Virus record (IMG/VR): IMGVR_UViG_3300047373_000487
Span: 1-41,081 of that record
Source of the DNA: a virus
Strand: one strand, 5' to 3'
DNA: 41,081 bases
Each line of letters begins with the position of its first letter. Position 1 is the stretch's first letter. Shown piece by piece: positions 1 to 8,577 of this stretch. A model generated the notes under the pieces. It was not told the DNA's origin. It searched no databases and was given only the letters and a program-made list of their open reading frames with translations. Made by a program: the position numbers and the translations under genes.

Positions 1-2662
1 TTGCATAGTCAATGTTGGCGTTCTGAATACCCTCGGTTCCGGCAAGAGCAGATAAGTTTGCAGGAAGATTACCTACGTCAGTACCCCACGTTGCACCTAT
101 GGTGGCTTCTGGGTCAGTCACTTGAGTGCTAATCGATGTAAGTTTTTCTATACCCGCAGATGAATTGCTAACGCGGGTCAGCAGCGCTAGAACGACATCA
201 TCGTCTGCTGGTGTAAACGCTACCGAAGCGCCAGCGTTGTTTTCGACTTTCCACGTTGACGCGTTGACATCCCAGTACGCCAAAAATAACCCGGCAGTAC
301 TACTGCTTGCGTCAAAGCCAGTTGTTAAAGTAGAAAAACGACCCCCAACTCCATAAGCTTGCCCGGTGCCCCACAAGATGTACCGAGTGCCAACAACTCC
401 ACTACTGGCTCCTTTCATATCAGTCAAGACGCGGCTATCAGCGCCAAGGGTTCTCACTGTTCCGTCTTGAAGTTTTAGTTTTCCCGATTGAATTCGAACT
501 TCGCCATCGCTCGACCCTCCGCTTGCGTTCTGGTTTATTGTAAGAACACAAGACGTACTACTCTGCCATTGCAGCGCATCGATCCACTCTAAGCCTATGT
601 TAAAAGGACTGATGCTGATACCGGTGTTAATCACCGAACCGTCGTTCAGAAGGTTTATTGCAGTGCCTTCTACAGTGAGATCAAGGTTTGTGTACTGCGT
701 AGCTTCGAAATTAAAAAGCTCCCATTCGCCAGCAGTTATTTGCGTTGCGCCTACACTTCGAGCGATGTAAACCGCGTAGGTGTCAGACGCAAACCAAATA
801 TCTCCAATTGATAGGGACGTTGGTACGTTAGTAGACAGGGCGTTAAAAGTGGTTGTTTTGATTGCAGAAGCAGTCTCCGCTGCTTGCGCAACGAAAACAC
901 CCGTACTGTTGTTCAGCTCGCTGGTTCGCAGGTCGCTCCAGTAACCAATAACATCGTACTCGTCTTGAGACGTATCATTCGTTTCCAGATAAAAGCGTCC
1001 CGAACCTTTCCAACGCCAAGGTGCGTTTCCTGATTCCAAGTCTGCATCAGCGGTCGCGCCAGACTGAGAGCCGACCGGTAAAGCAAGCGGTTCTTTTTTA
1101 CTTGCAAGGCTTAGGTCGATAGTGGCGTTGGAGGAAGGCGCAGTCCATGCCGACCCATTCCAATACTCGACTGTGATAATGGCGGGTTCGACAGCGGCTA
1201 CAAGGTAGCCTTTGATAGCATGTCCGACTACATAAGTGTCCCCCAAAGCATTAAGCGGGTGCCCATGCGTTGCATCGTCGCCTGCGCCGTCACCAATATT
1301 GGTGCTGGCTAAAGGGCTGTCCGAATAATAGAACTTTGCACTTGTTGCGTTACCAGAAGGATCTTTTGCGGCAACCTGCTTAACGCTTGTGTTATCCCAA
1401 GATGCAAAACTGCCGCTGCTTCCGAGCACTTCTGCTTCTGTACGAGGCACCCAAACGTTGTCGTATGTGTTTGGATTTGCTTTTTTAACGACAAGTACAG
1501 GCGCGGACGATAGGAATGCGTGAAAGTTTGTTGAAGGGTCTGTGGTGCTAATTGTTAGCGTGGTAACTGTTTTTTCAGGAACCGCTAAAGTCGAATAGGT
1601 AATTGAACCGCTGTTGTCCTCCCAGTTTACGTTTGCGCCAATATCAAAAGAAGTGCTTGAAGCATACTTTACAACTGCGGGGCCAAACGGGGAGTAAAAC
1701 TTTATTTCTTGGCTAGTGCCTCTGGTAGAGACAGTCAAAAAGCGATAGCCCGTCTGAGCAAACGATGGGACGCTGTACGAAAGCTCATCGTATAAAGCCG
1801 TAGGTCTTGTAGCCTCAATCAAATCACCTTGGACAACAGCAATAGTGCCAGTTGCACCATCAGCCAGTGCGCTTGCGACTTTTGTGCCGCTAACATAAAT
1901 GTCTGTTCCGCCAGCTTCGAACACTGCGTAACTGAGGTTGCCTGTCCTAAAAGCAACGCGTGTGGCGATTACACCAAGCGCTTGTTGTTGTCGATCGGAG
2001 GCACTGGCATCGATAACCGGAGCGCCGCTGGCATCGAGCACGTTACCGTCTGCCCCTTGGATTGCGCCAACTGTCGAGAAGGTGACCCAACCACTACCGT
2101 CATAGATCCTTGCTTGCAGTGGAAGATCATCGGTATCAATCCAGATGGTCCCCATTGTTGTGTCTGCTACCCACGCAACTGGATTTGCGGGCGGGTCAGG
2201 GCTGTAAACAATGTTTATAAAACTAGCGACTGAGGCAAAGGATGTTAAGTCAGCAACTTCGACCCAAGCTCCGCTTTGGTAAATGTAGTACGCCTCCGTC
2301 TCCGCTACGTAGGCATAGGCACCATCAGCGACAGTTGCAAGATCCCTTGTGGCAATATCGGTGTAAGTCTGAAATGGATTTGCCGTTGCACCAGATTCAG
2401 GAGCATTGTAAGTGTTTGCAACATCTGCCCATTCGGTATTCTGGTTAAGCAGTTGAGCGTCTGCCTGCACAACGTTTCCTCTCTTGTCTAAGAGGCCGAC
2501 CTCTAGCAATTCCCGCGCAGTAATAGAGCGTTCAAGATTGTTTTTTGTTTGTCCGAATCGAATACGGCTGGCGTCTACTACGGCTTGTAGAAAACGTTGT
2601 TGCTCGGGAGTAAAGCTACGAGGAACTCCGGGTATGGTCGGAATACCATCTTTAATTGCCAT
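1..2662 (-). CDS. Tail fibre-like virion protein, 3' end outside window
   Basis: The frame is open from an ATG at 2662 to the left edge with no stop, giving at least 887 residues, so the C-terminus is missing. The first 60 residues (start MAIKDGIPTIPGVPRSFTP, then a DASRIRFGQ segment) resemble the N-terminal attachment segment often seen in tail fibre or tail tip proteins of podoviruses. The rest is rich in Ser, Thr, Gly, Asn and aromatic residues with no cysteine pattern, as expected of a beta-rich fibre. The ATG shares one base with the TAA of the upstream 569-residue gene (TAATG), so it is probably translationally coupled. Role in host-surface binding is inferred from composition, N-terminus and position at the end of the late operon; no receptor-binding or enzymatic domain can be named. 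Confidence 0.75.
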   Translation of the reverse strand, partial: MAIKDGIPTIPGVPRSFTPEQQRFLQAVVDASRIRFGQTKNNLERSITARELLEVGLLDKRGNVVQADAQLLNQNTEWADVANTYNAPESGATANPFQTYTDIATRDLATVADGAYAYVAETEAYYIYQSGAWVEVADLTSFASVASFINIVYSPDPPANPVAWVADTTMGTIWIDTDDLPLQARIYDGSGWVTFSTVGAIQGADGNVLDASGAPVIDASASDRQQQALGVIATRVAFRTGNLSYAVFEAGGTDIYVSGTKVASALADGATGTIAVVQGDLIEATRPTALYDELSYSVPSFAQTGYRFLTVSTRGTSQEIKFYSPFGPAVVKYASSTSFDIGANVNWEDNSGSITYSTLAVPEKTVTTLTISTTDPSTNFHAFLSSAPVLVVKKANPNTYDNVWVPRTEAEVLGSSGSFASWDNTSVKQVAAKDPSGNATSAKFYYSDSPLASTNIGDGAGDDATHGHPLNALGDTYVVGHAIKGYLVAAVEPAIITVEYWNGSAWTAPSSNATIDLSLASKKEPLALPVGSQSGATADADLESGNAPWRWKGSGRFYLETNDTSQDEYDVIGYWSDLRTSELNNSTGVFVAQAAETASAIKTTTFNALSTNVPTSLSIGDIWFASDTYAVYIARSVGATQITAGEWELFNFEATQYTNLDLTVEGTAINLLNDGSVINTGISISPFNIGLEWIDALQWQSSTSCVLTINQNASGGSSDGEVRIQSGKLKLQDGTVRTLGADSRVLTDMKGASSGVVGTRYILWGTGQAYGVGGRFSTLTTGFDASSSTAGLFLAYWDVNASTWKVENNAGASVAFTPADDDVVLALLTRVSNSSAGIEKLTSISTQVTDPEATIGATWGTDVGNLPANLSALAGTEGIQNANIDYA

Positions 2663-4371
2663 TAGGTCAACTCCTGCATTGATGAAGCCAAAGTAATCCG
2701 GCTGACTTCGTTGGCCGTGCTAATTTTCACAGAGTAAGTGCGGTGCCTCCCCGATTCCGGCAAACGAAACCAATCTTGGTCATTGGTGTAAGCGTTGGAA
2801 ACTGTTTGAATTACCTGCTGCGTAATCTGTACCCCGTCACCAAAAACAGTGACTGTAATCGGGAAAGTAGCAATGTCCTTTTCGTAGTTGACTCTGCAAA
2901 CTGTCATGCACTCGGGACGCGGCAAAACAAATTCTTTGCTCTGCCAAGTCAGATTTGAATTTAAAAAAGAGCTAAAGTTTCTACCCCAAACTCTTGCGCC
3001 AGTTAACTGACTTGCTCCGTTCACATAAAGCTGATCTGTGTATGCGTCGTAGTAGCTACCGTAGACATCGCCAATGTCAAAAGTCACAAAATTTGGATCG
3101 CCGTTTTCTATAGAGAATAAAAACCCTTTGCCTAAAGGCTGGTTAAAGGCGATGTAGTAACCCTCCCAGTTGTTGGCGTGTAGGTCTTCAGGTTGCCAAT
3201 CGCTATTCCATTGCGCCCTAGTAAAAATATCGCTGGTAATTACGCTGGCGCGAGTGCCGTTTATAAGCACAAGTCCATCAGGTGATGCGTAGATTGCGTA
3301 CTCCCCCATGTCCACAAGTGACCTTTGGGAAACGCAACTTTGCAAAGTGTCGAGTTCCATCAACGTCATCGCGCCGGGATCTACACCAGTTAACAAGTAG
3401 GGCTTTCGTTTTGTCGCAACGACTAACCCCTGCGCAATTGCAGTAATACCCACGATCTCGTCCGGCACTGAAATGCGGTAGGCTCCCGGCCAAGCGTGGT
3501 AGGCAAACGGCTCGCTAAGACAAACCTGAGTGCCACTGAATCCTGCCATTACGCCATTCGGCAAGTTGCAAATGCCGAGCATTGGGCCATCAGGGTAGAG
3601 TGTCGTGTCGTCATCCGGCGGTCCAATCCAGTCGGTGGTGGGGATAACTTCACCTAGAAGAGCGTTGACCGTATCGTCTGTCACAGTCGCTTGCGCGTCT
3701 GCAATTGGAAATTCTTTAGTGAACTGATATGCGGTTGATTCTGTACCGGCGTTTGATCTGTATAGACGAAACAAAGCTCCCGTACCGAAGTTGTATGCCC
3801 CCGATGCTGGCGTAGGAACTGCGGGCAACGTTAAGGTCACATCCGTATCTATTTCCCTGTCCGTTAAAGTAGTGGGCGGTGAAGGCGGGCCTTCAGCTCC
3901 CCAAGCATCGACAAGCGTTACTACGTACACAATTGTTTCGGCATCGATATCGTTAGGGCTTCCGGGCGCAGTAAAAGAAGTAACGGAAGGAGCGGCAGGT
4001 GCCGGTATCCCGAGCCTGTAAATATCGCTGCCTCCTACGCCGTCATCCCCATAAATTCTTGGATAGAAAATAGAGCTAGTATTTACAAGGCGGTACTTGG
4101 TGTCATTCGCAATTGGAGGTTTTGCATAATGCGCAATGCCTCCTATTGTCGTTATAAAAGAAGTGGTCGTAGCATTACTTTCGTAAAGGTATGCCCAAGT
4201 TGCGGTAGCGGCGAAACCGGTTACAGCACTAACGGTAGTGTCGGGGTAGGGCGCTAGTGTCCGGTGCTTCAGATAGACGTTGTTGGCTTCCTGCCCGATT
4301 TGATCTGCAAGCTTTCTGGGATTAACGGCAGGGGCTATCCCTCCAAATTGATCAAGAACAATTTTACTCAT
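2662..4371 (-). CDS. Tail/virion structural protein, 569 aa
   Basis: This protein has no signal peptide or membrane segment. It starts MSKIVLDQFGGIAPAVNP and has a central proline-rich hinge near residues 120-165, then beta-rich segments with repeated aromatic/Gly turns (for example SPDGLVLINGTRASVIT). This pattern resembles propeller-like podovirus tail proteins such as the P22 gp10 or T7 tail tubular B type, but I cannot assign a family with certainty. It is preceded by the holin gene, a 30-base gap and a copy of the 15-bp dyad (4384-4398), with AGAGG as ribosome binding site, so it may head its own short transcription unit with the tail-fibre gene. It is a genuine gene by length, coupling to the next start (TAATG) and RBS. 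The exact role is uncertain. Confidence 0.7.
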   Translation of the reverse strand: MSKIVLDQFGGIAPAVNPRKLADQIGQEANNVYLKHRTLAPYPDTTVSAVTGFAATATWAYLYESNATTTSFITTIGGIAHYAKPPIANDTKYRLVNTSSIFYPRIYGDDGVGGSDIYRLGIPAPAAPSVTSFTAPGSPNDIDAETIVYVVTLVDAWGAEGPPSPPTTLTDREIDTDVTLTLPAVPTPASGAYNFGTGALFRLYRSNAGTESTAYQFTKEFPIADAQATVTDDTVNALLGEVIPTTDWIGPPDDDTTLYPDGPMLGICNLPNGVMAGFSGTQVCLSEPFAYHAWPGAYRISVPDEIVGITAIAQGLVVATKRKPYLLTGVDPGAMTLMELDTLQSCVSQRSLVDMGEYAIYASPDGLVLINGTRASVITSDIFTRAQWNSDWQPEDLHANNWEGYYIAFNQPLGKGFLFSIENGDPNFVTFDIGDVYGSYYDAYTDQLYVNGASQLTGARVWGRNFSSFLNSNLTWQSKEFVLPRPECMTVCRVNYEKDIATFPITVTVFGDGVQITQQVIQTVSNAYTNDQDWFRLPESGRHRTYSVKISTANEVSRITLASSMQELT

Positions 4372-4383
4372 AATAGCCTCTGT

Positions 4384-4398
4384 ATAGTTAATACCTAT
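4384..4398 (-). promoter_or_regulatory. 15-bp dyad upstream of 569-aa tail gene
   Basis: On the minus strand the site reads ATAGGTATTAACTAT, followed by a 12-base leader with AGAGG and then the ATG at 4371. It is one of a family of near-identical sites in this window (see 10918, 24401, 30733, 31645, 33457, 34455, 35565). It is preceded by an AT-rich TAATTT. It lies in the only gap between the holin and tail genes, so it may be a promoter element or an operator. Confidence 0.5.
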
Positions 4399-4401
4399 AA
4401 A

Positions 4402-4785
4402 TTATTTTTTAAAAAACCGATCGCCAAAGTAAAATCCGAGAACGCTTAGTATTGCCCAATGAACAACTTCGTTGAGGAGAGACAAGACAAAAACGGCGCT
4501 TTCCTTCGCGCCGGGATTATCAAAGCCGCCGATGATCCCAAGTGTTGCACACGCTAGTACCAACAAAGCCCAAACAACTGTAATGATAATAGCTATGAAA
4601 CGCCGGGCTATTTTGTAGGGAGCAGTTGCCTCGACAAACTTGAGGTATAGCTCCATGCGCTTTTGGTTAAACTCGGCCTTTTCTTCTTTTGTAAAAATGG
4701 CTTTATCTAAACCGTTGTATATGCCATCCGCAGCTTTTTTGACTACATCTGCATCACCGAACATTTTTCCAATTAGCTTAAGCAT
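4402..4785 (-). CDS. Holin, 3TM family (GTA-type)
   Basis: This 127-residue protein begins MLKLIGKMFGDADVVKKAAD, the characteristic N-terminus of the 'holin of 3TMs' family. A charged helix (residues 30-60, FTKEEKAEFNQKRMELYLKF) is followed by membrane segments at about 63-85 and 97-121 and a basic C-terminus. The expected role is to permeabilise the inner membrane at the end of infection so that an endolysin reaches the wall. It overlaps the upstream 109-residue membrane protein by 8 bases, forming a small lysis cassette inside the tail-gene region. The only peptidoglycan-hydrolase candidate in the window, the M15 peptidase, is about 16 kb away in the same operon direction. Family assignment is from recognisable sequence; function was not tested. 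Confidence 0.8.
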   Translation of the reverse strand: MLKLIGKMFGDADVVKKAADGIYNGLDKAIFTKEEKAEFNQKRMELYLKFVEATAPYKIARRFIAIIITVVWALLVLACATLGIIGGFDNPGAKESAVFVLSLLNEVVHWAILSVLGFYFGDRFFKK

Positions 4786-5107
4786 CCCGCCTCCCGATAA
4801 TGGCTACTGTCGTATTGAACGCATTGATAGCGCTTTCAAGAGATTGGAAAGCGCGGGTGTTGTCTTTAATTAACTCGTTGTTAGTTCGCAACAACTGTTG
4901 GCTAAGCTCTACTTCATCGTGAACTTCAGTACTTGTATCTAGTAGTCTGTCCATTTGCGCAACTAGTCCTTCTAAAATCTGGTTGTTTCTTTCAGTTTCT
5001 GTTGCGGTGTTTTCGATTTTTGTTTTAACGCTGTACACGACAAACAAAATCCCTGAATACGTAGCTACCGCCCCTAGAATCCCTAAAGTAAGTTCAACAC
5101 TCAACAT
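4778..5107 (-). CDS. Small membrane protein with coiled coil (possible inner-membrane spanin)
   Basis: I chose the ATG at 5107 because it overlaps the previous stop (TGATG) and has GGAG upstream; this gives 109 residues. An N-terminal membrane segment (about residues 5-27) is followed by a long charged helix (about 28-95) with heptad-like spacing and many Glu, Gln and Asn. A single N-terminal anchor plus an extended coiled coil next to a holin is the topology of Rz-type inner-membrane spanins, but no sequence match to that family can be claimed and no partner outer-membrane lipoprotein was seen. It could equally be a holin regulator or a phage membrane protein of unknown role. Overlap with the holin start (8 bases) suggests co-translation. 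Confidence 0.65.
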   Translation of the reverse strand: MLSVELTLGILGAVATYSGILFVVYSVKTKIENTATETERNNQILEGLVAQMDRLLDTSTEVHDEVELSQQLLRTNNELIKDNTRAFQSLESAINAFNTTVAIIGRRDA

Positions 5108-5352
5108 CACTCCGACTCCCAAGTAATACTAGTTGTGTTAGCTGAAACCTTTACTTGAGTTGCAGTTTGGCGTGAAGTTATTGTTTGTACAGGTTGACCG
5201 CTACCCGTGATCTGTACCGCCGAGTAACCCGTCTGCACAGGTGTCTCGTTTACAACAGGGTTTAACCGCTCAAAATTAAAAATTTCGCGGTTAATACCTT
5301 GCACACCGCGCAAGCCCCTAGTCGCCAAAGCTAAACGCGTGTTAATTGTCAC
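5107..5352 (-). CDS. Hypothetical protein, 81 aa
   Basis: The GTG at 5352 overlaps the stop of the 417-residue gene by 4 bases (GTGA), and the stop overlaps the next ATG (TGATG), so it is locked between two genes by coupled overlaps. The protein begins MTINTRLALATRG, is soluble, and has a Thr/Gln/Val-rich second half (VQTITSRQTATQVKVSA) that suggests beta structure. There is no recognisable domain. Its position after the virion-decoration genes suggests a minor structural protein, but this is an inference from context only. Confidence 0.6.
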   Translation of the reverse strand: MTINTRLALATRGLRGVQGINREIFNFERLNPVVNETPVQTGYSAVQITGSGQPVQTITSRQTATQVKVSANTTSITWESE

Positions 5353-6602
5353 GTTCGAGTAACCTGAGTAGTGGAGCCATCTGGCTGAGTAATAGTAAGC
5401 GTAATATCGTCTGCGACAATCGAGGTATCTGTCACTGTCTGGGGGTTAGTGGCATCTAGGCCAGCAATCTTCCAAAGCTCGCTTATGCGAGCGTCCGATA
5501 CTGGATCACTAGCGTTATCCTCGATCGCTTGATTGACTGTCAGGTCTCTGACACTAGCTGTCCCCGTGCTGTTGTCGAATACAAGTCCCACACCTCGAAC
5601 TGGGAAATCTCCAGCAACAATAGTTGGATCAAAGAAAATCGCAGCACTGTTGAGATCAATACACGCATCACCATCTAAGTTTGTTTCCGTGTGGTTAAGA
5701 AGCCTCAACGTCCCGCTGTAGTTTCGCAGCAACAATTCACCAGAGCCACCCATGTCGATTTCAGGTGGCGGTCGTCCAGCAAGCGTGTTACCAAAACAAT
5801 CAAGAGCCCCCAAAAGTGTGTTGGGGTTCAGTGTTATTTTTCCGTTGAAACTGCATTTGTAAACGAATCCGCTGGTGTAGGTTACGTCTTGAAGAACACA
5901 CTCTCGGTATACGTTGTTGCCGTCTAAAACTCCCGCGATGTTCATATTGTAGAAAGTACAGTTCGTTACGTTAGCTGTGGTATCTATGGTTATCGCTTGC
6001 TTGACTGGTGAGTCAGACGTAAATTCAAAACCATCCGAAAAATCTACGGCTGCAATAGTCGTAGTGCTTAAACAGCGAATGACATGAATGCCCTCCCGCT
6101 CTGCGATTGTTTTTGCATCAGCAAAATTGTTCACTGGCGTTGATCGAGTTCCAATCGGAACGACTGTCCCGGCTTGTCCCCTAGATTCGGTATCCACACA
6201 AACTTCGCCTTGGTAGGCGGCAGATAAAAGCAGCGACAAATCTTGTAGTCCAGCCGAATTCGACGAGCTTACTGACACTTGGTTAACGTTAGTAACATCA
6301 GCAAGGTTAGTGTTGGCACCAGATAAATTTACCCTGTACTGACCGTCCTGAAACGTCACAGTGTAGCCGTTTATAATTTCTACAACTCTTGCAAGTATAA
6401 CGCCGCCAACGGGAACAGGATCGGAGTAGCTATGGGTAGTCTCGAATGCCATACCGTCTACGTCATCTTCAAGATTTCGTAAAATCAAATGCAGCGCATC
6501 CATGTTTAGCTGGTAAATTTCGACTGGAGTGCTTTGGGTTTGAACCATGTCACTCTTGTTTATGCTGATGACCTTTGTCGGCCAGTCAATTGAAATAGCC
6601 AT
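5349..6602 (-). CDS. Virion protein, predicted beta-helix, 417 aa
   Basis: The protein has an N-terminal globular part (about residues 1-90) followed by a segment rich in short beta strands with regularly spaced Cys/Asn/Thr (NCTFYNMNIAGVLDGNN, ECVLQDVTYTSGFVYKC), typical of a right-handed parallel beta-helix in phage decoration or tail proteins. The C-terminal 60 residues include a helical SDARISELWKIAGLD segment seen in other phage virion proteins. A smaller version of the same architecture is visible in the neighbouring 583-residue gene, which also contains NCTF-like repeats (residues about 390-400). No catalytic motif is seen. The structural role is inferred from architecture and location. 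Confidence 0.7.
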   Translation of the reverse strand: MAISIDWPTKVISINKSDMVQTQSTPVEIYQLNMDALHLILRNLEDDVDGMAFETTHSYSDPVPVGGVILARVVEIINGYTVTFQDGQYRVNLSGANTNLADVTNVNQVSVSSSNSAGLQDLSLLLSAAYQGEVCVDTESRGQAGTVVPIGTRSTPVNNFADAKTIAEREGIHVIRCLSTTTIAAVDFSDGFEFTSDSPVKQAITIDTTANVTNCTFYNMNIAGVLDGNNVYRECVLQDVTYTSGFVYKCSFNGKITLNPNTLLGALDCFGNTLAGRPPPEIDMGGSGELLLRNYSGTLRLLNHTETNLDGDACIDLNSAAIFFDPTIVAGDFPVRGVGLVFDNSTGTASVRDLTVNQAIEDNASDPVSDARISELWKIAGLDATNPQTVTDTSIVADDITLTITQPDGSTTQVTRT

Positions 6603-6610
6603 ATCAAACC

Positions 6611-6811
6611 TCAGTCTTCGCTATGGACGGTACTCCCCATACCTCGACCATTCAGATGTCCAATTAACTGTTTGGTGTTTGCCAAATCTCCGCTCACAAT
6701 CAAGATCGTGTTTTCAAGATACTTTATTTTCTTTTCCAGCTCTTCTACTCGCGCCGCTAGGGTTTTGCTATTTTGATGAAGCGCGTTAATATTTTTGTCT
6801 TGATAGTCCAT
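6611..6811 (-). CDS. Small coiled-coil protein, 66 aa
   Basis: The protein is almost entirely one predicted coiled coil (LAARVEELEKKIKYLENTI in the centre) and has no membrane segment. I chose the ATG at 6811, four bases after the TAA of the 583-residue gene. An upstream ATG at 6841 would add ten residues and overlap that gene by 26 bases without a visible ribosome binding site. It sits between two virion proteins, so a trimerisation or chaperone role is possible but unsupported. The gene stops 8 bases before the ATG of the 417-residue gene. Confidence 0.55.
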   Translation of the reverse strand: MDYQDKNINALHQNSKTLAARVEELEKKIKYLENTILIVSGDLANTKQLIGHLNGRGMGSTVHSED

Positions 6812-6815
6812 GCAG

Positions 6816-8567
6816 TTACTCGTCAGATATAAGTTGAACATTCAGCGAAAGGCCAGCGGTGGAGCTGATAGATGTTCCACCCGGAACCGTAGCCGCTTTG
6901 TAGAAAGGCGAACTCGAGGCTTTTCTGATGTTACCAACTACTGGCTGGTCGCTTGCTAAACTTAGACTAGTACTAGCAATTCCAGATACCGTTAACACTT
7001 TGTCAATGATCACGGTGCCAACCGACAATGGGCCTCCTGCTGCTGCTTCTAAGTAAACACGAGCCCCGTCAATCGTGCCTCCGCTTGAGTCAACAACTGT
7101 TACTGACACTGAAACCTGATTGACAACGACATTTATCGCACCAGCTCCATCGTTTTTGATAGTCGGAATGGTTGCTCCAGCAGCCACGCCTATGACTAAG
7201 GGGTTGGAGGTATCAGTATATGTAACCCTGATTGCTTCCTGCCCCGTGGACGTTGTTGTGACGGGCGACCCAGCTGATCCAGCCGTATATCTGCCCTCTA
7301 GTTTGCTATCCCAAGTAAAAGTCGTTGCGGTACTGATTGTGTTTAAGTCTACAGCGTGTCCGTAAGCCCCCGAGGTTCCAATATCTTCAAATGTACAGTT
7401 AGATATCTCAAGCGGATCTTCGATGCTGATGATAGCTACGGTTGTAGATACACTACTGCCCCTTTGAAACTTACACCCGACAAAACGGTTAGCAGTGTTG
7501 CTGCTGCGGATGCAAGCCACCCCAGCGTCAGGGTCAAGTTTTGTGAACACACAGTCTGTGAAGGTGGCAGTGTGGTTAGACAAAAGATCAAAGTCGGCAC
7601 ATCCGCTAAAAGTACATGCAGTAACTTCACTCGTCCCTTGCTCCCAACTCATTGTTGGACAGTTACTTGTAAAACTGTTTGAAAAAGAACTCTGCTTTAA
7701 CTTAACTTCAGTATTAGTTCCACGAACTTTGAAAACTAGGTCTCCGGTTCCATTGCTCGCCCCGTATCCGCCCTTAAAAATAAGTGACTCACCGACGGAC
7801 TCCATGAAAGAGTCAACGTCAGTGCCGCCGGATGTTTGGCCGATCACGACCCAACCGTTAACGTCAAAACTGGATTCAGAAAGTTTTGTGACAATGCCCC
7901 AACGATTAGCTTTATTCTCATCGTTATCGCCAATTCCCAAAAAAGTTATGGGAGTCGATGTGTCACCGTCTGTGACGTAAAAACCAGTACCCTTTCTAAT
8001 GACATCTGTCGCAAAGTTTGACCCTTTACTGTTTTGTGAAAAAGAAGCACAACTACCAATGTAAGTGTACGGAGATGTGGGATTTCCGCTTGTCTCACCT
8101 GCCGTGCTAGGACCAGCCGATGTGTCTAGCCGATAACACTGCCCAACCCGGTTTGCCGCCCCAAATGAGTCTGCGGTGTTTACATTATAAATAAAATGAG
8201 CGCCGTTCGAGTTGGTTGAATCACCCACGAATAGCCCCGAGCCAAACGCAGTACCGGGACCGCTTGAGGGCGTTAAAATACCCGGTGTCGCTACAAAACT
8301 CCAAATGAAGAACTTTTGATCTCCGGTTATTGAAGCGCCTCCGGTCGGTTGAAAGATTGGGCCGCGAGTGCCGTTTGATGAGCTGATCTTCATATCAATG
8401 GCGTTCGTGCCTTGCATACTAAAATCTTGACCCGCGCCCAACGATGACCCACCTGAACCGTTGAAGCTGGTCCAACTGCCGCCGGGCCCACCAGCTCCTG
8501 TCCCCTCACTTGTTGCTTCTGCGTCAGCAATCAGAACTAAGTCAGTGTCATAGGTAGGCGCGGCCAT
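6816..8567 (-). CDS. Virion protein, predicted lectin-like plus beta-helix, 583 aa
   Basis: The ATG at 8567 follows a good AAGGAG ribosome binding site. The first 130 residues are Gly/Ser-rich with a pattern (WTSFNGSGGSSLGAGQDF) often seen in concanavalin-like or carbohydrate-binding folds. Residues about 280-420 contain repeated short strands with Cys and Asn (ACTFSGCADFD, NCTFEDIG), consistent with a beta-helix. The C-terminal 100 residues look like an immunoglobulin-like or carboxypeptidase-regulatory-like fold (VSVTVVDSSGGTIDGARVYL). This is a typical modular phage surface protein, perhaps capsid decoration or a side fibre. The assignment rests on sequence texture, not on a matched family. 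Confidence 0.7.
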   Translation of the reverse strand: MAAPTYDTDLVLIADAEATSEGTGAGGPGGSWTSFNGSGGSSLGAGQDFSMQGTNAIDMKISSSNGTRGPIFQPTGGASITGDQKFFIWSFVATPGILTPSSGPGTAFGSGLFVGDSTNSNGAHFIYNVNTADSFGAANRVGQCYRLDTSAGPSTAGETSGNPTSPYTYIGSCASFSQNSKGSNFATDVIRKGTGFYVTDGDTSTPITFLGIGDNDENKANRWGIVTKLSESSFDVNGWVVIGQTSGGTDVDSFMESVGESLIFKGGYGASNGTGDLVFKVRGTNTEVKLKQSSFSNSFTSNCPTMSWEQGTSEVTACTFSGCADFDLLSNHTATFTDCVFTKLDPDAGVACIRSSNTANRFVGCKFQRGSSVSTTVAIISIEDPLEISNCTFEDIGTSGAYGHAVDLNTISTATTFTWDSKLEGRYTAGSAGSPVTTTSTGQEAIRVTYTDTSNPLVIGVAAGATIPTIKNDGAGAINVVVNQVSVSVTVVDSSGGTIDGARVYLEAAAGGPLSVGTVIIDKVLTVSGIASTSLSLASDQPVVGNIRKASSSPFYKAATVPGGTSISSTAGLSLNVQLISDE

Positions 8568-8577
8568 CGTTTACTCC

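Noticed and set aside
7495-7980. Plus-strand frame of 161 codons inside the 583-residue virion gene
   Set aside because: No ribosome binding site, no recognisable protein, and entirely antisense to a long beta-rich gene whose composition generates open shadows.
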